From contig JASFTK010000065.1 in NCBI GenBank assembly GCA_050053595.1, positions 1 to 8,029 on the forward strand: a stretch of 8,029 nucleotides of DNA, in the 5' to 3' direction. Positions within the stretch are counted from its first letter, which is position 1, and each line of letters opens with the position of its first letter. This DNA is from GCA-2726865 sp050053595 (GTDB lineage: Archaea > Thermoproteota > Bathyarchaeia > TCS64). Shown here piece by piece: positions 1 through 5,437 of this stretch. A program made the position numbers and the translations under genes. A model generated the notes under the pieces. That model did no database searches. It had not been told where the DNA came from and saw only the letters and a program-made list of their open reading frames with translations.

Positions 1-24
1 AAGGGGTATTTTGAGGGCAGAGGG

Positions 25-42
25 GTTATAAGGTTTAAATAT
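25..42 (+). promoter_or_regulatory. Candidate archaeal promoter (TATA-like) for the NifU-like gene
   Basis: Two adjacent AT-rich boxes, GTTATAAG (about 25-32) and TTTAAATA (34-41), follow purine-rich sequence that could serve as a BRE. Archaeal transcription starts about 25 bp downstream of the TATA centre, which would place the start near 53-63, just before the ribosome binding site of the gene at 74. This is a pattern match only. Confidence 0.45.
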
Positions 43-60
43 CGTTATCTCTCCCATTCA

Positions 61-68
61 GAAAGGTG
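61..68 (+). promoter_or_regulatory. Ribosome binding site that fixes the TTG start of the NifU-like gene
   Basis: GAAAGGTG lies five bases before the TTG at 74-76. A GTG within the same stretch (66-68) runs into a stop after three codons, and no ATG lies in frame upstream, so the Shine-Dalgarno motif supports TTG as the start. Confidence 0.6.
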
Positions 69-73
69 TTGAT

Positions 74-292
74 TTGAAGGCTGAAGTTATTCAGGCATTA
101 GAGGAAGTCCGCCCAAGCTTGCAGGTTGATGGTGGCGACGTCGAGTTCGTCGATCTGGAGGACGGCGTCGTCAAGGTCAGACTCAAGGGCCACTGCGCCG
201 GCTGCCCCATGTCCCAGATGACGGTGAAGATGGGCATCGAAGGTTACCTCAGGAAGAAGGTCCCCGGGGTCAAGAGCGTAGAGTCAGTTTAG
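74..292 (+). CDS. NifU-like (NFU-domain) Fe-S cluster scaffold/carrier protein
   Basis: This 72-residue protein consists of a single NFU domain, the C-terminal domain of NifU found alone in many archaea and bacteria. NFU proteins dimerise, hold a 4Fe-4S cluster between two CxxC motifs and pass it to apo-proteins in the cytoplasm. The sequence shows the N-terminal LEEVRPSLQVDGGDVEF block (residues 9-25), the cluster-binding C41-A-G-C44 followed by P45, and the family's C-terminal GIEGYLRKKVPGV stretch (54-66). Length matches stand-alone family members. It starts with TTG, supported by GAAAGGTG five bases upstream. It appears monocistronic: a non-coding gap with a hairpin follows. No SUF or ISC gene is visible in the window, so its client is unknown. 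Family assignment is secure; the specific role is inferred. Confidence 0.93.
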   Translation: MKAEVIQALEEVRPSLQVDGGDVEFVDLEDGVVKVRLKGHCAGCPMSQMTVKMGIEGYLRKKVPGVKSVESV

Positions 293-485
293 ACATAAGA
301 CCGCGAAGCCACTCATTAAAGCACTCGTGGCAGCTAAATCTATTGACGATGTCTTTTCCCTGATTAATTGCCGATAAACGTCAGGGTGTTCCACCCTGTC
401 ACAGAGGTTACGGTCTCAAACATTAACCCCTGAAGTCGATGAGGTTCTTAGTGAGGAATTAAACAGAGAGGGGCAAGAATTTTGA
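291..485 (+). pseudogene. Possible decayed coding fragment between the NifU-like gene and the zinc protein
   Basis: One plus-strand frame reads like protein in two segments separated by a TAA at 375-377. The first segment (306-374) gives KPLIKALVAAKSIDDVFSLI and then N-C-R. The second (420-482) gives TLTPEVDEVLSEELNREGQE-F and ends at TGA 483-485. Both segments lie in the same frame. Between them, the sequence around the 382-398 hairpin does not look coding in that frame. There is no convincing start codon: an in-frame TAG lies at 279-281 and the first GTG is internal (327). It may be the end of a degraded gene, or chance. I do not recognise a family. Confidence 0.25.
382..398. repeat. Perfect 7-bp inverted repeat with a 3-nt loop
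   Basis: CAGGGTG (382-388), TTC, CACCCTG (392-398) form a GC-rich hairpin about 90 bp past the NifU-like stop. No T-run follows directly on either strand, so it is not a standard intrinsic terminator. It could be a transcript-stabilising stem, a protein-binding site, or a remnant within the decayed frame around it. Confidence 0.5.
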
Positions 486-526
486 GTGCGTAACTTCCGG
501 TATTTATTGACCTCTTTCTCTATACT

Positions 527-940
527 CTATTCATTATCGAAAGCTCTCAATAGTACTTCCTCCCTCAGACATCGAGGGCATTCGAGCCTTGCACTGTATC
601 CATGCGGATAATCTTCTACAAGTCCGTGGATGGGACACCTAAAAACATAGAAAGGGAGGGCCCCCTTCCATCCAGGATAACGGCGGTGACCAATATACGC
701 ATGACCCAATATCTTCAACTGTAATTTTCTAAGAAGAGAGAGGTCTGACAAATTGGGAGGACGTTTGTCGATTACAGCTCGCCTCGAGATGACTCGTTCA
801 TCGTAGTTTTCAAGGTCAAAGAGACCAGCTAGCCCCACTCCCTGGAGCCTGTCATCATTGTTCAAAGTTCTCACAGGGCTGAAAATTTGGCTCCAACTAT
901 TCATCTTTCTGTGACTACTAACAGTTTGTACAGAGTACAT
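527..940 (-). CDS. Uncharacterised protein with a C-terminal CPxH/CPxC zinc-binding motif
   Basis: This is a protein of 137 residues with no enzyme family I can name. Its C-terminal half holds a GWKGALPFYVFRCPIHG stretch (residues about 91-107), in which C103 and H106 probably form a zinc knuckle with the later CPRC (C122, C125). The basic N-terminal half contains a LSLLRKLQLKILG segment. From memory, similar arrangements occur in uncharacterised archaeal proteins, but I cannot search. A small nucleic-acid- or protein-binding zinc protein is plausible but inferred. The start is uncertain: the ATG at 940 sits inside an AT palindrome with GAGGG 11 bases upstream, whereas the in-frame ATG at 904 (125 residues) would lie the right distance downstream if that palindrome is the TATA box. 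It stands alone and divergent from the flavoprotein pair, in visibly more AT-rich sequence. Confidence 0.7.
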   Translation of the reverse strand: MYSVQTVSSHRKMNSWSQIFSPVRTLNNDDRLQGVGLAGLFDLENYDERVISRRAVIDKRPPNLSDLSLLRKLQLKILGHAYIGHRRYPGWKGALPFYVFRCPIHGLVEDYPHGYSARLECPRCLREEVLLRAFDNE

Positions 941-950
941 TTTTAAAAAT
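939..950. promoter_or_regulatory. Palindromic AT box, possible bidirectional TATA element
   Basis: ATTTTTAAAAAT is a perfect 12-bp palindrome between two divergent genes. On the minus strand it is preceded by AAAGAGGGT, resembling a BRE, and would start transcription near 919, shortly before the ATG at 904. On the plus strand it could start transcription near 970 for the flavin reductase gene. A second plus-strand candidate, GGAAAGGATTAAAC (999-1010), lies closer to that gene. Confidence 0.4.
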
Positions 951-1039
951 ACCCTCTTTGAACGGCCAACTCCATCCAGAGATCTGGTTTCACATCGGGA
1001 AAGGATTAAACCTTGAGGGTTTATCTTATATCGATATCA

Positions 1040-1573
1040 ATGAGAAAGAAGATCGAGGATTTCCAATTCGTTGAGGAGACCCACCGACTGATGCGGGGGA
1101 ATGGGCTCCTCCTAGTGGCTGAGAGCGAGGGTGAGAAGCCCAACGCCATGACCATCGGGTGGGGTCTGGTCGGGACCATGTGGAGGAGGCCTTTCTTCGT
1201 GGTCGCCGTTAGGCTTTCGAGACACACCTACAAGCTCTTGGAAGCCTCAGACAGCTTCACCGTCTGCCTCCCCACTGAGGATTTGTCGGATGAAGTGGAG
1301 TTCTGTGGGACAGAGTCAGGGAGAGACTACGATAAATTCAAGAAACTGGGTCTGACCGCCGAGAAAGGCTACAAGATTGACGCCCCCTTCATCGCGGAGT
1401 GCCCCGTCCACTATGAGTGCAAGATAGCCTACAAGACCAAGGTGAAAAGCGGTCAACTGCCTAGCGAGATCGAGGGGGATGTCTATCCTAGAGGAGACTT
1501 CCATGTCCTCTACTACGGCGAGATCCAGGGGGTCTACGCTGAAGAGGGGGCGGGATCTAAATTACAGACCTGA
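1040..1573 (+). CDS. Flavin reductase-like FMN-binding split-barrel protein
   Basis: This is a flavin reductase-like (split beta-barrel) flavoprotein of about 177 residues, a cytoplasmic FMN-binding family. Members reduce flavins with NAD(P)H or act as FMN-bound electron carriers. Numbered from the ATG at 1040, recognisable blocks are NAMTIGWGLVGTMWRRPFF (about 36-54), VRLSRHTYKLLE (58-69), the ESGRDYDKFKKLGLT segment with its preceding FCG (about 92-111) and the C-terminal YPRGDFHVLYYGEI (about 152-165). These match archaeal homologues in order and spacing. A TTG at 1013 would add nine residues and has a GGAAAGGA site about ten bases upstream; I prefer the ATG because the family's N-terminus aligns there. 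The flavodoxin begins 15 bp after the stop, so the two are probably one operon. The physiological electron donor and substrate cannot be read from sequence. Confidence 0.88.
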   Translation: MRKKIEDFQFVEETHRLMRGNGLLLVAESEGEKPNAMTIGWGLVGTMWRRPFFVVAVRLSRHTYKLLEASDSFTVCLPTEDLSDEVEFCGTESGRDYDKFKKLGLTAEKGYKIDAPFIAECPVHYECKIAYKTKVKSGQLPSEIEGDVYPRGDFHVLYYGEIQGVYAEEGAGSKLQT

Positions 1574-1578
1574 GGGAC

Positions 1579-1582
1579 GGAG
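1579..1582 (+). promoter_or_regulatory. Ribosome binding site of the flavodoxin gene
   Basis: GGAG lies six bases before the ATG at 1589, within the short junction after the flavin reductase stop. It supports independent initiation on a shared transcript. Confidence 0.6.
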
Positions 1583-1588
1583 AACAAG

Positions 1589-2059
1589 ATGAAGGTACTG
1601 GTCATATACGACTCAGACACAGGGAACACGGAAGCCATGGCCCGGGCGGTCGCTGAAGGGGTCGAATCTGAGGGGGTTGAGGTGGAGACCAAGAAGGTTG
1701 ACGAGGCTTCCGTCGACGATCTACCTGAGGCAGACGGGGTTATCCTAGGGTCCCCCGTGTATTATGGTCTCCCCTCTGCGGGGATGAAGGAGTTCATCGA
1801 CGAGTCCATCAAGTACCATGGGAAACTCAATGGGAAGGTGGGCGGGGCGTTCGCCAGTTCTGGGGGGACCCACACCGGGGCGGAGACCACCATCATCGCC
1901 CTCAATGAGGCCCTCTTCATCCACGGTATGGTGATCCAGGGCACATCAGGGAGCAACCACTACGGTGCGGCCTCCGTCGGCTCTCCTAACGACGAGGAAA
2001 AGGAAAACTGTAGGAAGCTGGGAGCCAGGGTTGCTAGACTGGTGAAGAAGCTACACTGA
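1589..2059 (+). CDS. Flavodoxin of the WrbA/NAD(P)H:quinone oxidoreductase type
   Basis: This 156-residue flavodoxin-fold protein binds FMN. The phosphate loop SDTGNTEAMA is at residues 9-18. The GSPVYYGLPSAGMKEFID block (54-71) and the ASSGGTHTGAETTIIALNEA block (88-107), followed by HGMVIQG (112-118), are typical of WrbA-like proteins rather than short electron-transfer flavodoxins. Bacterial WrbA reduces quinones with NAD(P)H by two electrons and is linked to oxidative stress; archaeal relatives are less well defined. It is shorter than bacterial WrbA (about 200 residues), so part of the usual insertions is absent. It lies directly behind the flavin reductase-like gene, suggesting that one passes electrons to the other or that both respond to the same redox stress. 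It converges on the nucleoside phosphorylase gene with only 7 bp between stop codons. Confidence 0.88.
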   Translation: MKVLVIYDSDTGNTEAMARAVAEGVESEGVEVETKKVDEASVDDLPEADGVILGSPVYYGLPSAGMKEFIDESIKYHGKLNGKVGGAFASSGGTHTGAETTIIALNEALFIHGMVIQGTSGSNHYGAASVGSPNDEEKENCRKLGARVARLVKKLH

Positions 2060-2066
2060 TCCGTTC

Positions 2067-2822
2067 CTAAATTTTCTTAACCAGTTGGACCAAGGAGTCC
2101 AGCAGTAGCTCGGAGGATTGCTCCTTCCTCCGCTGGGCCTCATCTGGGACGGGGTCAAAGAAGCTCTGGCGGACCATGGGATTGTCGCTCACGATGTGCA
2201 CCGAAGCCGCTTTCAAGCCGTAGAGGCTGGCGATGACGTATATCGCCGAGGTCTCCATCTCGATACCGTGGATATTCCGTGAACCCCAGAGCTCAAGGAA
2301 CTCAGGCGTCTCCGCTGCGAAAGAATCAGTCGTGTATATGGGGCCATAATAGACATCGACATCCGTCCCCCTGAAACTCTCTTCTAGCACCGAGGCCAGC
2401 TGTCGGAGGAGGCCAAAGTCCGCTACTGCAGGATAGGGCTCGTCCACGAAATATTTCGAGGCTCCCTCACCCCTGACAGCGGCTGTAGGGGCGATGAGGT
2501 CTCCGATCCTTATCTCAGGCTGCAGCGACCCGATGAGACCTGTGTAGATGATGGTACGGCAGGGTGTGAACCTCAGGTAATATACACAGTCGCTGGCAAC
2601 GGGGCTCCCTATCCTAGAGTCCAGCACTGTGACCTCAGTCCCATCGAAACTGCCTCTGAACCCTCTGTTGAAGCCTTTGTGCTCTATCGTATCGTCAGCC
2701 CTCTCACTCAGGGCTTCAACTGTGGACTCCATAGGGGTGAGAATGGCTACCTCAGATATCTGGTCAGCCCTACATCCGTAAAAAACCCGGGTGAACTCAT
2801 CCGGGTTGCCCTCAGGCATCAT
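2067..2822 (-). CDS. Nucleoside phosphorylase (PNP/UDP family 1)
   Basis: This is a 251-residue member of the PNP_UDP_1 superfamily, cytoplasmic enzymes that cleave the glycosidic bond of nucleosides with phosphate, or of MTA/SAH-type nucleosides with water. Visible landmarks are RIGSPVASD (residues 70-78), corresponding to the phosphate-contact region, the GLIGSLQPEIRIGDLIAPTA block (95-114), the ribose-binding GIEMETSA (186-193) and VSDNP (211-215) near the base-recognition position. The phosphorylase-type N-terminal glycine-rich PGDPxR loop is not evident; the aligned stretch reads AILTPMEST (26-34). This makes substrate and even phosphorylase versus hydrolase activity uncertain. Tandem ATGs open the frame (2820-2822 and 2817-2819), with AAGGTG about eight bases upstream. 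It is divergent from cysteine synthase. Nucleoside salvage is the likely role; uridine, purine nucleoside or 5'-methylthioadenosine are all possible substrates. Confidence 0.85.
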   Translation of the reverse strand: MMPEGNPDEFTRVFYGCRADQISEVAILTPMESTVEALSERADDTIEHKGFNRGFRGSFDGTEVTVLDSRIGSPVASDCVYYLRFTPCRTIIYTGLIGSLQPEIRIGDLIAPTAAVRGEGASKYFVDEPYPAVADFGLLRQLASVLEESFRGTDVDVYYGPIYTTDSFAAETPEFLELWGSRNIHGIEMETSAIYVIASLYGLKAASVHIVSDNPMVRQSFFDPVPDEAQRRKEQSSELLLDSLVQLVKKI

Positions 2823-2855
2823 TTACCGAACACCTTACCCCCTCTCCTAGCTCGT

Positions 2856-2865
2856 GGATATAACC
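2856..2865. promoter_or_regulatory. Shared divergent promoter region (TATA-like)
   Basis: The 80 bp between the nucleoside phosphorylase and cysteine synthase contain GGATATAACC. Read on the minus strand (GGTTATATCC) it lies about 25 bp before the AAGGTG ribosome binding site of the phosphorylase. Read on the plus strand it would start cysteine synthase transcription near 2886-2890, giving a short leader without a clear Shine-Dalgarno site before the ATG at 2903. Confidence 0.45.
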
Positions 2866-2902
2866 CTTATGAGGGCATTGGAAACTATTATCCGTTCCTC
2901 GC

Positions 2903-3883
2903 ATGACTATAGAGCTGGGAACCATTTTGAGGGTTGTCGACAGCGTCATTGAACTCATAGGGGAGACCCCTATGGTGAGACTAAACAGGGTCACCGAGAA
3001 GGATGCGGCCGTGGTCTGGGTAAAATGCGAGTATATGAACCCTAGTGGGAGCCTCAAGGACCGCATCGCCCTTGAGATGATCAGGGAAGCTGAGGCTGAG
3101 GGGAGATTGAAGCCCGGGTACACCATAATCGAGGCCAGCACCGGGAACACCGGGACCGCTATGAGTTTTATAGGGGGCTATCTGGGGTACAAAGTGGCCG
3201 TCTATATGCCCGAGGGGATGACCTCTGAGAGGATCAGGCTCATGGAGACATACGGGGCTGAAGTCCACCAGCTCAAGATTGAGTCCAGCTCTGGTGACGA
3301 GAGCGTCGCAGGGGCAGAGGTGGAGATCGATACAAGGCTCAAGTGCCTTGAGTTGGAGAGAACTCAGCCTGATACCTGGTGGGCCCGTCAGTTCAGCAAT
3401 CCCGCCAACACCAAGGCTCATCTCAAGACAGGGAGAGAGATATTCGAGCAGATGGGGGGGAGGGTCGACGCCTTCGTCGCCTCGATAGGGGTCGGAGGGA
3501 CCTTGTATGGTGTGGCGAAGGCTCTCAAGGAGGAGCTCCCCAACGTGAGGATCGTCGGGGTTGAGCCAGCGTCAGCCAATTACCCCATCAGCGGGGGATA
3601 TTACAGGATCCCGGGTTTCAGTGATGAGGTCACCGGGGGTATCATCGAGGAGATGATGGAGAGCGGTATCGTGGACGAGGTAGTCAAGGTGTCAAACAAG
3701 GACGCCATCGCCATGTCCGATAGGCTCGTGAAGGAGGAAGGACTCTTCTGCGGAATATCCTCAGGTGCCAACGTCTTCCAGGCTCTGAGAGTAGCAGGTG
3801 AAATGGGAGAAGGGGGAAGGGTGTCGACGATCCTCCCAGACAGCCGGGATCGTTATCTGACGGAAAAGAAATACACAACATAA
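2903..3883 (+). CDS. Cysteine synthase family PLP enzyme (CysK/CysM/OPSS type)
   Basis: This 326-residue fold-type II PLP enzyme replaces the beta-hydroxyl derivative of serine (O-acetylserine or, in many archaea, O-phosphoserine) with sulfide to give cysteine. PLP-binding K52 lies in PSGSLKDR (47-54). The substrate loop is EASTGNTG (78-85), QFSNPAN is at 163-169, the phosphate loop is GVGGT (196-200), GISSGAN is at 284-290, and PDSRDRYL (312-319) carries the serine (S314) facing the pyridine nitrogen. The segment between the helix after residue 125 and QFSNPAN is a few residues longer than in E. coli CysK, and no CBS domain follows. The ATG at 2903 lacks a clear ribosome binding site; the TTG at 2927, after GAGCTGGGAACC, is an alternative. 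It is divergent from the phosphorylase and convergent with a winged-helix regulator. Acceptor substrate is undetermined; a cystathionine beta-synthase-like role is possible. Confidence 0.92.
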   Translation: MTIELGTILRVVDSVIELIGETPMVRLNRVTEKDAAVVWVKCEYMNPSGSLKDRIALEMIREAEAEGRLKPGYTIIEASTGNTGTAMSFIGGYLGYKVAVYMPEGMTSERIRLMETYGAEVHQLKIESSSGDESVAGAEVEIDTRLKCLELERTQPDTWWARQFSNPANTKAHLKTGREIFEQMGGRVDAFVASIGVGGTLYGVAKALKEELPNVRIVGVEPASANYPISGGYYRIPGFSDEVTGGIIEEMMESGIVDEVVKVSNKDAIAMSDRLVKEEGLFCGISSGANVFQALRVAGEMGEGGRVSTILPDSRDRYLTEKKYTT

Positions 3884-3895
3884 CGAGGATAGACC

Positions 3896-4186
3896 TCACT
3901 CCTCTTCCGTCAACCAGTTATATATGGACCTGGGAGAAATTTCCAGCCTGAAATTCACGGGGTTCACAATCTTCACCGCCCGTTTCGAGGCCTCATCGAT
4001 GGTGGCCTCAACCCTCACCAACCCCGCTCTTTCAAGCTCAACCACCCTCTGTTGAGCGGTAGTGTAAGGAATCCCCAGGGTGTTGGAGATCTGGGATATA
4101 TATAGTGGACCATCCATGAGATGCTTGATCATCTCCAAGGTGTGTTTCTTCGATAACACTCTAAATTTAGCCCTTATGTCCTCCAT
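3896..4186 (-). CDS. Winged-helix transcriptional regulator (ArsR-like fold)
   Basis: This 96-residue protein is a single winged helix-turn-helix domain. KKHTLEMIKHLMDGPLYISQ (residues 13-32) opens the domain, SNTLGIPYTTAQQRVVELER (34-53) covers the turn and recognition helix, and AGLVRVEATIDEASKRAVKI (54-73) is a beta wing. The C-terminal tail, LEISPRSIYNWL, is predicted to be helical and could dimerise. It has no cysteine, so it is not a thiol- or metal-thiolate ArsR sensor. The 12-bp gap between its stop and that of cysteine synthase suggests, but does not show, that it controls cysteine or sulfur metabolism; it could equally control itself or the divergent TrmB-type gene. There is no ribosome binding site, and a TATA-like box lies about 25 bp before the ATG, so the mRNA is probably leaderless. 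Confidence 0.83.
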   Translation of the reverse strand: MEDIRAKFRVLSKKHTLEMIKHLMDGPLYISQISNTLGIPYTTAQQRVVELERAGLVRVEATIDEASKRAVKIVNPVNFRLEISPRSIYNWLTEEE

Positions 4187-4207
4187 GGAACATCATCTTG
4201 TAATATT

Positions 4208-4215
4208 CAATATAG
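4208..4215 (-). promoter_or_regulatory. TATA-like box implying a leaderless transcript for the winged-helix gene
   Basis: On the minus strand the box reads CTATATTG. Its centre is about 25 bp from the A of the start codon at 4186, the normal archaeal spacing from TATA box to transcription start. No Shine-Dalgarno sequence precedes the ATG. Confidence 0.5.
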
Positions 4216-4259
4216 TGTAAATGTAAAAACAGGTATTTAATAATAACATTACCCCCTCA

Positions 4260-4275
4260 TCATCGCATTCGATGA
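4260..4275. promoter_or_regulatory. Inverted repeat in the divergent regulatory region, candidate operator
   Basis: TCATCG (4260-4265), CATT, CGATGA (4270-4275) is a perfect 6-bp dyad. It sits between two divergently transcribed regulator genes, in otherwise AT-rich sequence. Location and symmetry suit binding of a dimeric winged-helix protein; which regulator would bind is unknown. Confidence 0.35.
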
Positions 4276-4395
4276 AAGAAACCATGGTTAGCCTTCTACA
4301 ACTTATTATCACCTAATACCGGGTTTTTTGGTAATAAAAAATGTGTTAATATGTACAAAAAATACGATAACAGATGCAGTGATAATAATTCAACC

Positions 4396-4400
4396 GAGGG
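4396..4400 (+). promoter_or_regulatory. Ribosome binding site deciding the start of the TrmB-family gene
   Basis: GAGGG lies five bases before the ATG at 4406. The frame is open upstream to a TTG at 4328, but that start has no comparable site and would add 26 residues from the AT-rich leader, so 4406 is preferred. Confidence 0.6.
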
Positions 4401-4405
4401 CTAAC

Positions 4406-5368
4406 ATGAATCGCTCCGAAGATACCAACACCGACACAAACAAAGAACGGGGTTTACAAGTACTGAAAACCCTCAAAGACGGGAGGAAAGTAATCACCAC
4501 CAGAGAGATCGAGGGGATAGAACCTAAAAAACGACTGCCTGCTAAAAATCACCACCTACCTGATCTCCTGAGTAAGTGGCCCAAAATCATGGATTATGCA
4601 GGACTATCCGAATACGAGGCCAAGGTATACCTGAGTCTCCTCTGCCTCGGCAGCTCAGGGGCAAGGAATCTGAGTCTCGCTAGCGATGTCCCAAGGACAA
4701 AAGTATATGGCACCCTCAACCGGCTCATAGACTTTGGATTAGTCACAGAGATCCCCGGGGCTCCGAAATGCTTCGCCCCCACACCACCCAGCAACGCTTT
4801 CGGCTCAGCTCTCAAAAGAACACTAAACAAGTCACAAGACTTCTCAGAGGTCATGGAAGCCCTGGTGGAGACCCATAAGAAGGTCAAAAACGACTCGTCA
4901 CCACAAGAGAAGTTGTTATGGCATATAGATGTAAACGACGACATCATAGAGAAATGTCACGAGATAATAACCCAGTCTAAAGAGACCATCGAGGTGCTTG
5001 CTAGCGCCGACGGACTGACGCTGCTGTTTAAATCCGCACCGAACCTCCTCGACCAGATGAAGAATCAGGGAGTTAAGGTCTCCATCTCATCACCCCTTGA
5101 CCCTAAAGCCAATCCTTTGGCAAGGGAGCTCTCCTACCTGTTCGAAGTCAAGAAGGTGGATATCACAACACCCATACTCTACATAAATAGCGATAATCGT
5201 ATCTTCATAGTGGCAAGGATAGACGATATCAACAGCGGTAACCCCTTAGATGAAGCCGTGTTCTCCGACGACTTGGATGTCATCTCGATCCTCCACCTCC
5301 TCCTCGTAGATCTCAAAGATCGGCTTCAAGTGTTTAATGGACAACCCCATACAACCCGTACTGAGTAG
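4406..5368 (+). CDS. TrmB-family transcriptional regulator
   Basis: This is a 320-residue DNA-binding protein. After a polar N-terminal extension (1-52) comes the TrmB-type winged helix: YAGLSEYEAKVYLSLL (64-79), then SDVPRTKVYGTLNRLIDFGL (93-112) with the recognition helix, then the wing and CFAPTPP (122-128). A helical linker (about 130-165) leads to the C-terminal TrmB/PLD-like effector domain (170-305). TrmB proteins usually repress or activate sugar uptake and metabolism genes, but no transporter or sugar gene is nearby, so the effector is unknown. Many archaeal members of this architecture are orphan regulators. Codon choice is more A-rich (AAA, ACA, CAA) than in neighbouring genes. It is divergent from the small winged-helix gene and convergent with L14e. 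A TTTTT run at 5430-5434 past its stop may end transcription. Confidence 0.85.
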   Translation: MNRSEDTNTDTNKERGLQVLKTLKDGRKVITTREIEGIEPKKRLPAKNHHLPDLLSKWPKIMDYAGLSEYEAKVYLSLLCLGSSGARNLSLASDVPRTKVYGTLNRLIDFGLVTEIPGAPKCFAPTPPSNAFGSALKRTLNKSQDFSEVMEALVETHKKVKNDSSPQEKLLWHIDVNDDIIEKCHEIITQSKETIEVLASADGLTLLFKSAPNLLDQMKNQGVKVSISSPLDPKANPLARELSYLFEVKKVDITTPILYINSDNRIFIVARIDDINSGNPLDEAVFSDDLDVISILHLLLVDLKDRLQVFNGQPHTTRTE

Positions 5369-5428
5369 ACTACTTCGGCTAAGGCGTTCCTATTAAATGT
5401 TGAATCATATCTGCGGAGGGTAACCCGA

Positions 5429-5437
5429 GTTTTTATT
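5429..5437 (+). terminator. T-rich tract after the TrmB-family gene
   Basis: GTTTTTATT lies about 60 bp past the stop codon on the plus strand and overlaps the L14e stop on the other strand. Archaeal RNA polymerase can terminate at T-runs without a hairpin; the nearby GGGTAACCC is too tight to form a useful stem. Confidence 0.3.

Noticed and set aside
2981..3421. Minus-strand frame inside cysteine synthase
   Set aside because: It lies opposite the conserved PLP and substrate-loop motifs; its translation is proline/leucine-rich without a recognisable domain.
4303..4335. Weak inverted repeat TACC/GGTA with flanking AT matches before the TrmB gene
   Set aside because: Only four bases pair perfectly and the flanks are AT-rich, so chance is likely; the dyad at 4260-4275 is stronger.
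4594..4947. Minus-strand frame opposite the TrmB winged helix
   Set aside because: The plus-strand winged-helix motif is clear, and the antisense frame has no start signal.
5421..5434. GGGTAACCC followed by a T-run as a hairpin terminator
   Set aside because: The stem would be 3 bp with a 3-nt loop; only the T-run itself was kept as a weak terminator call.
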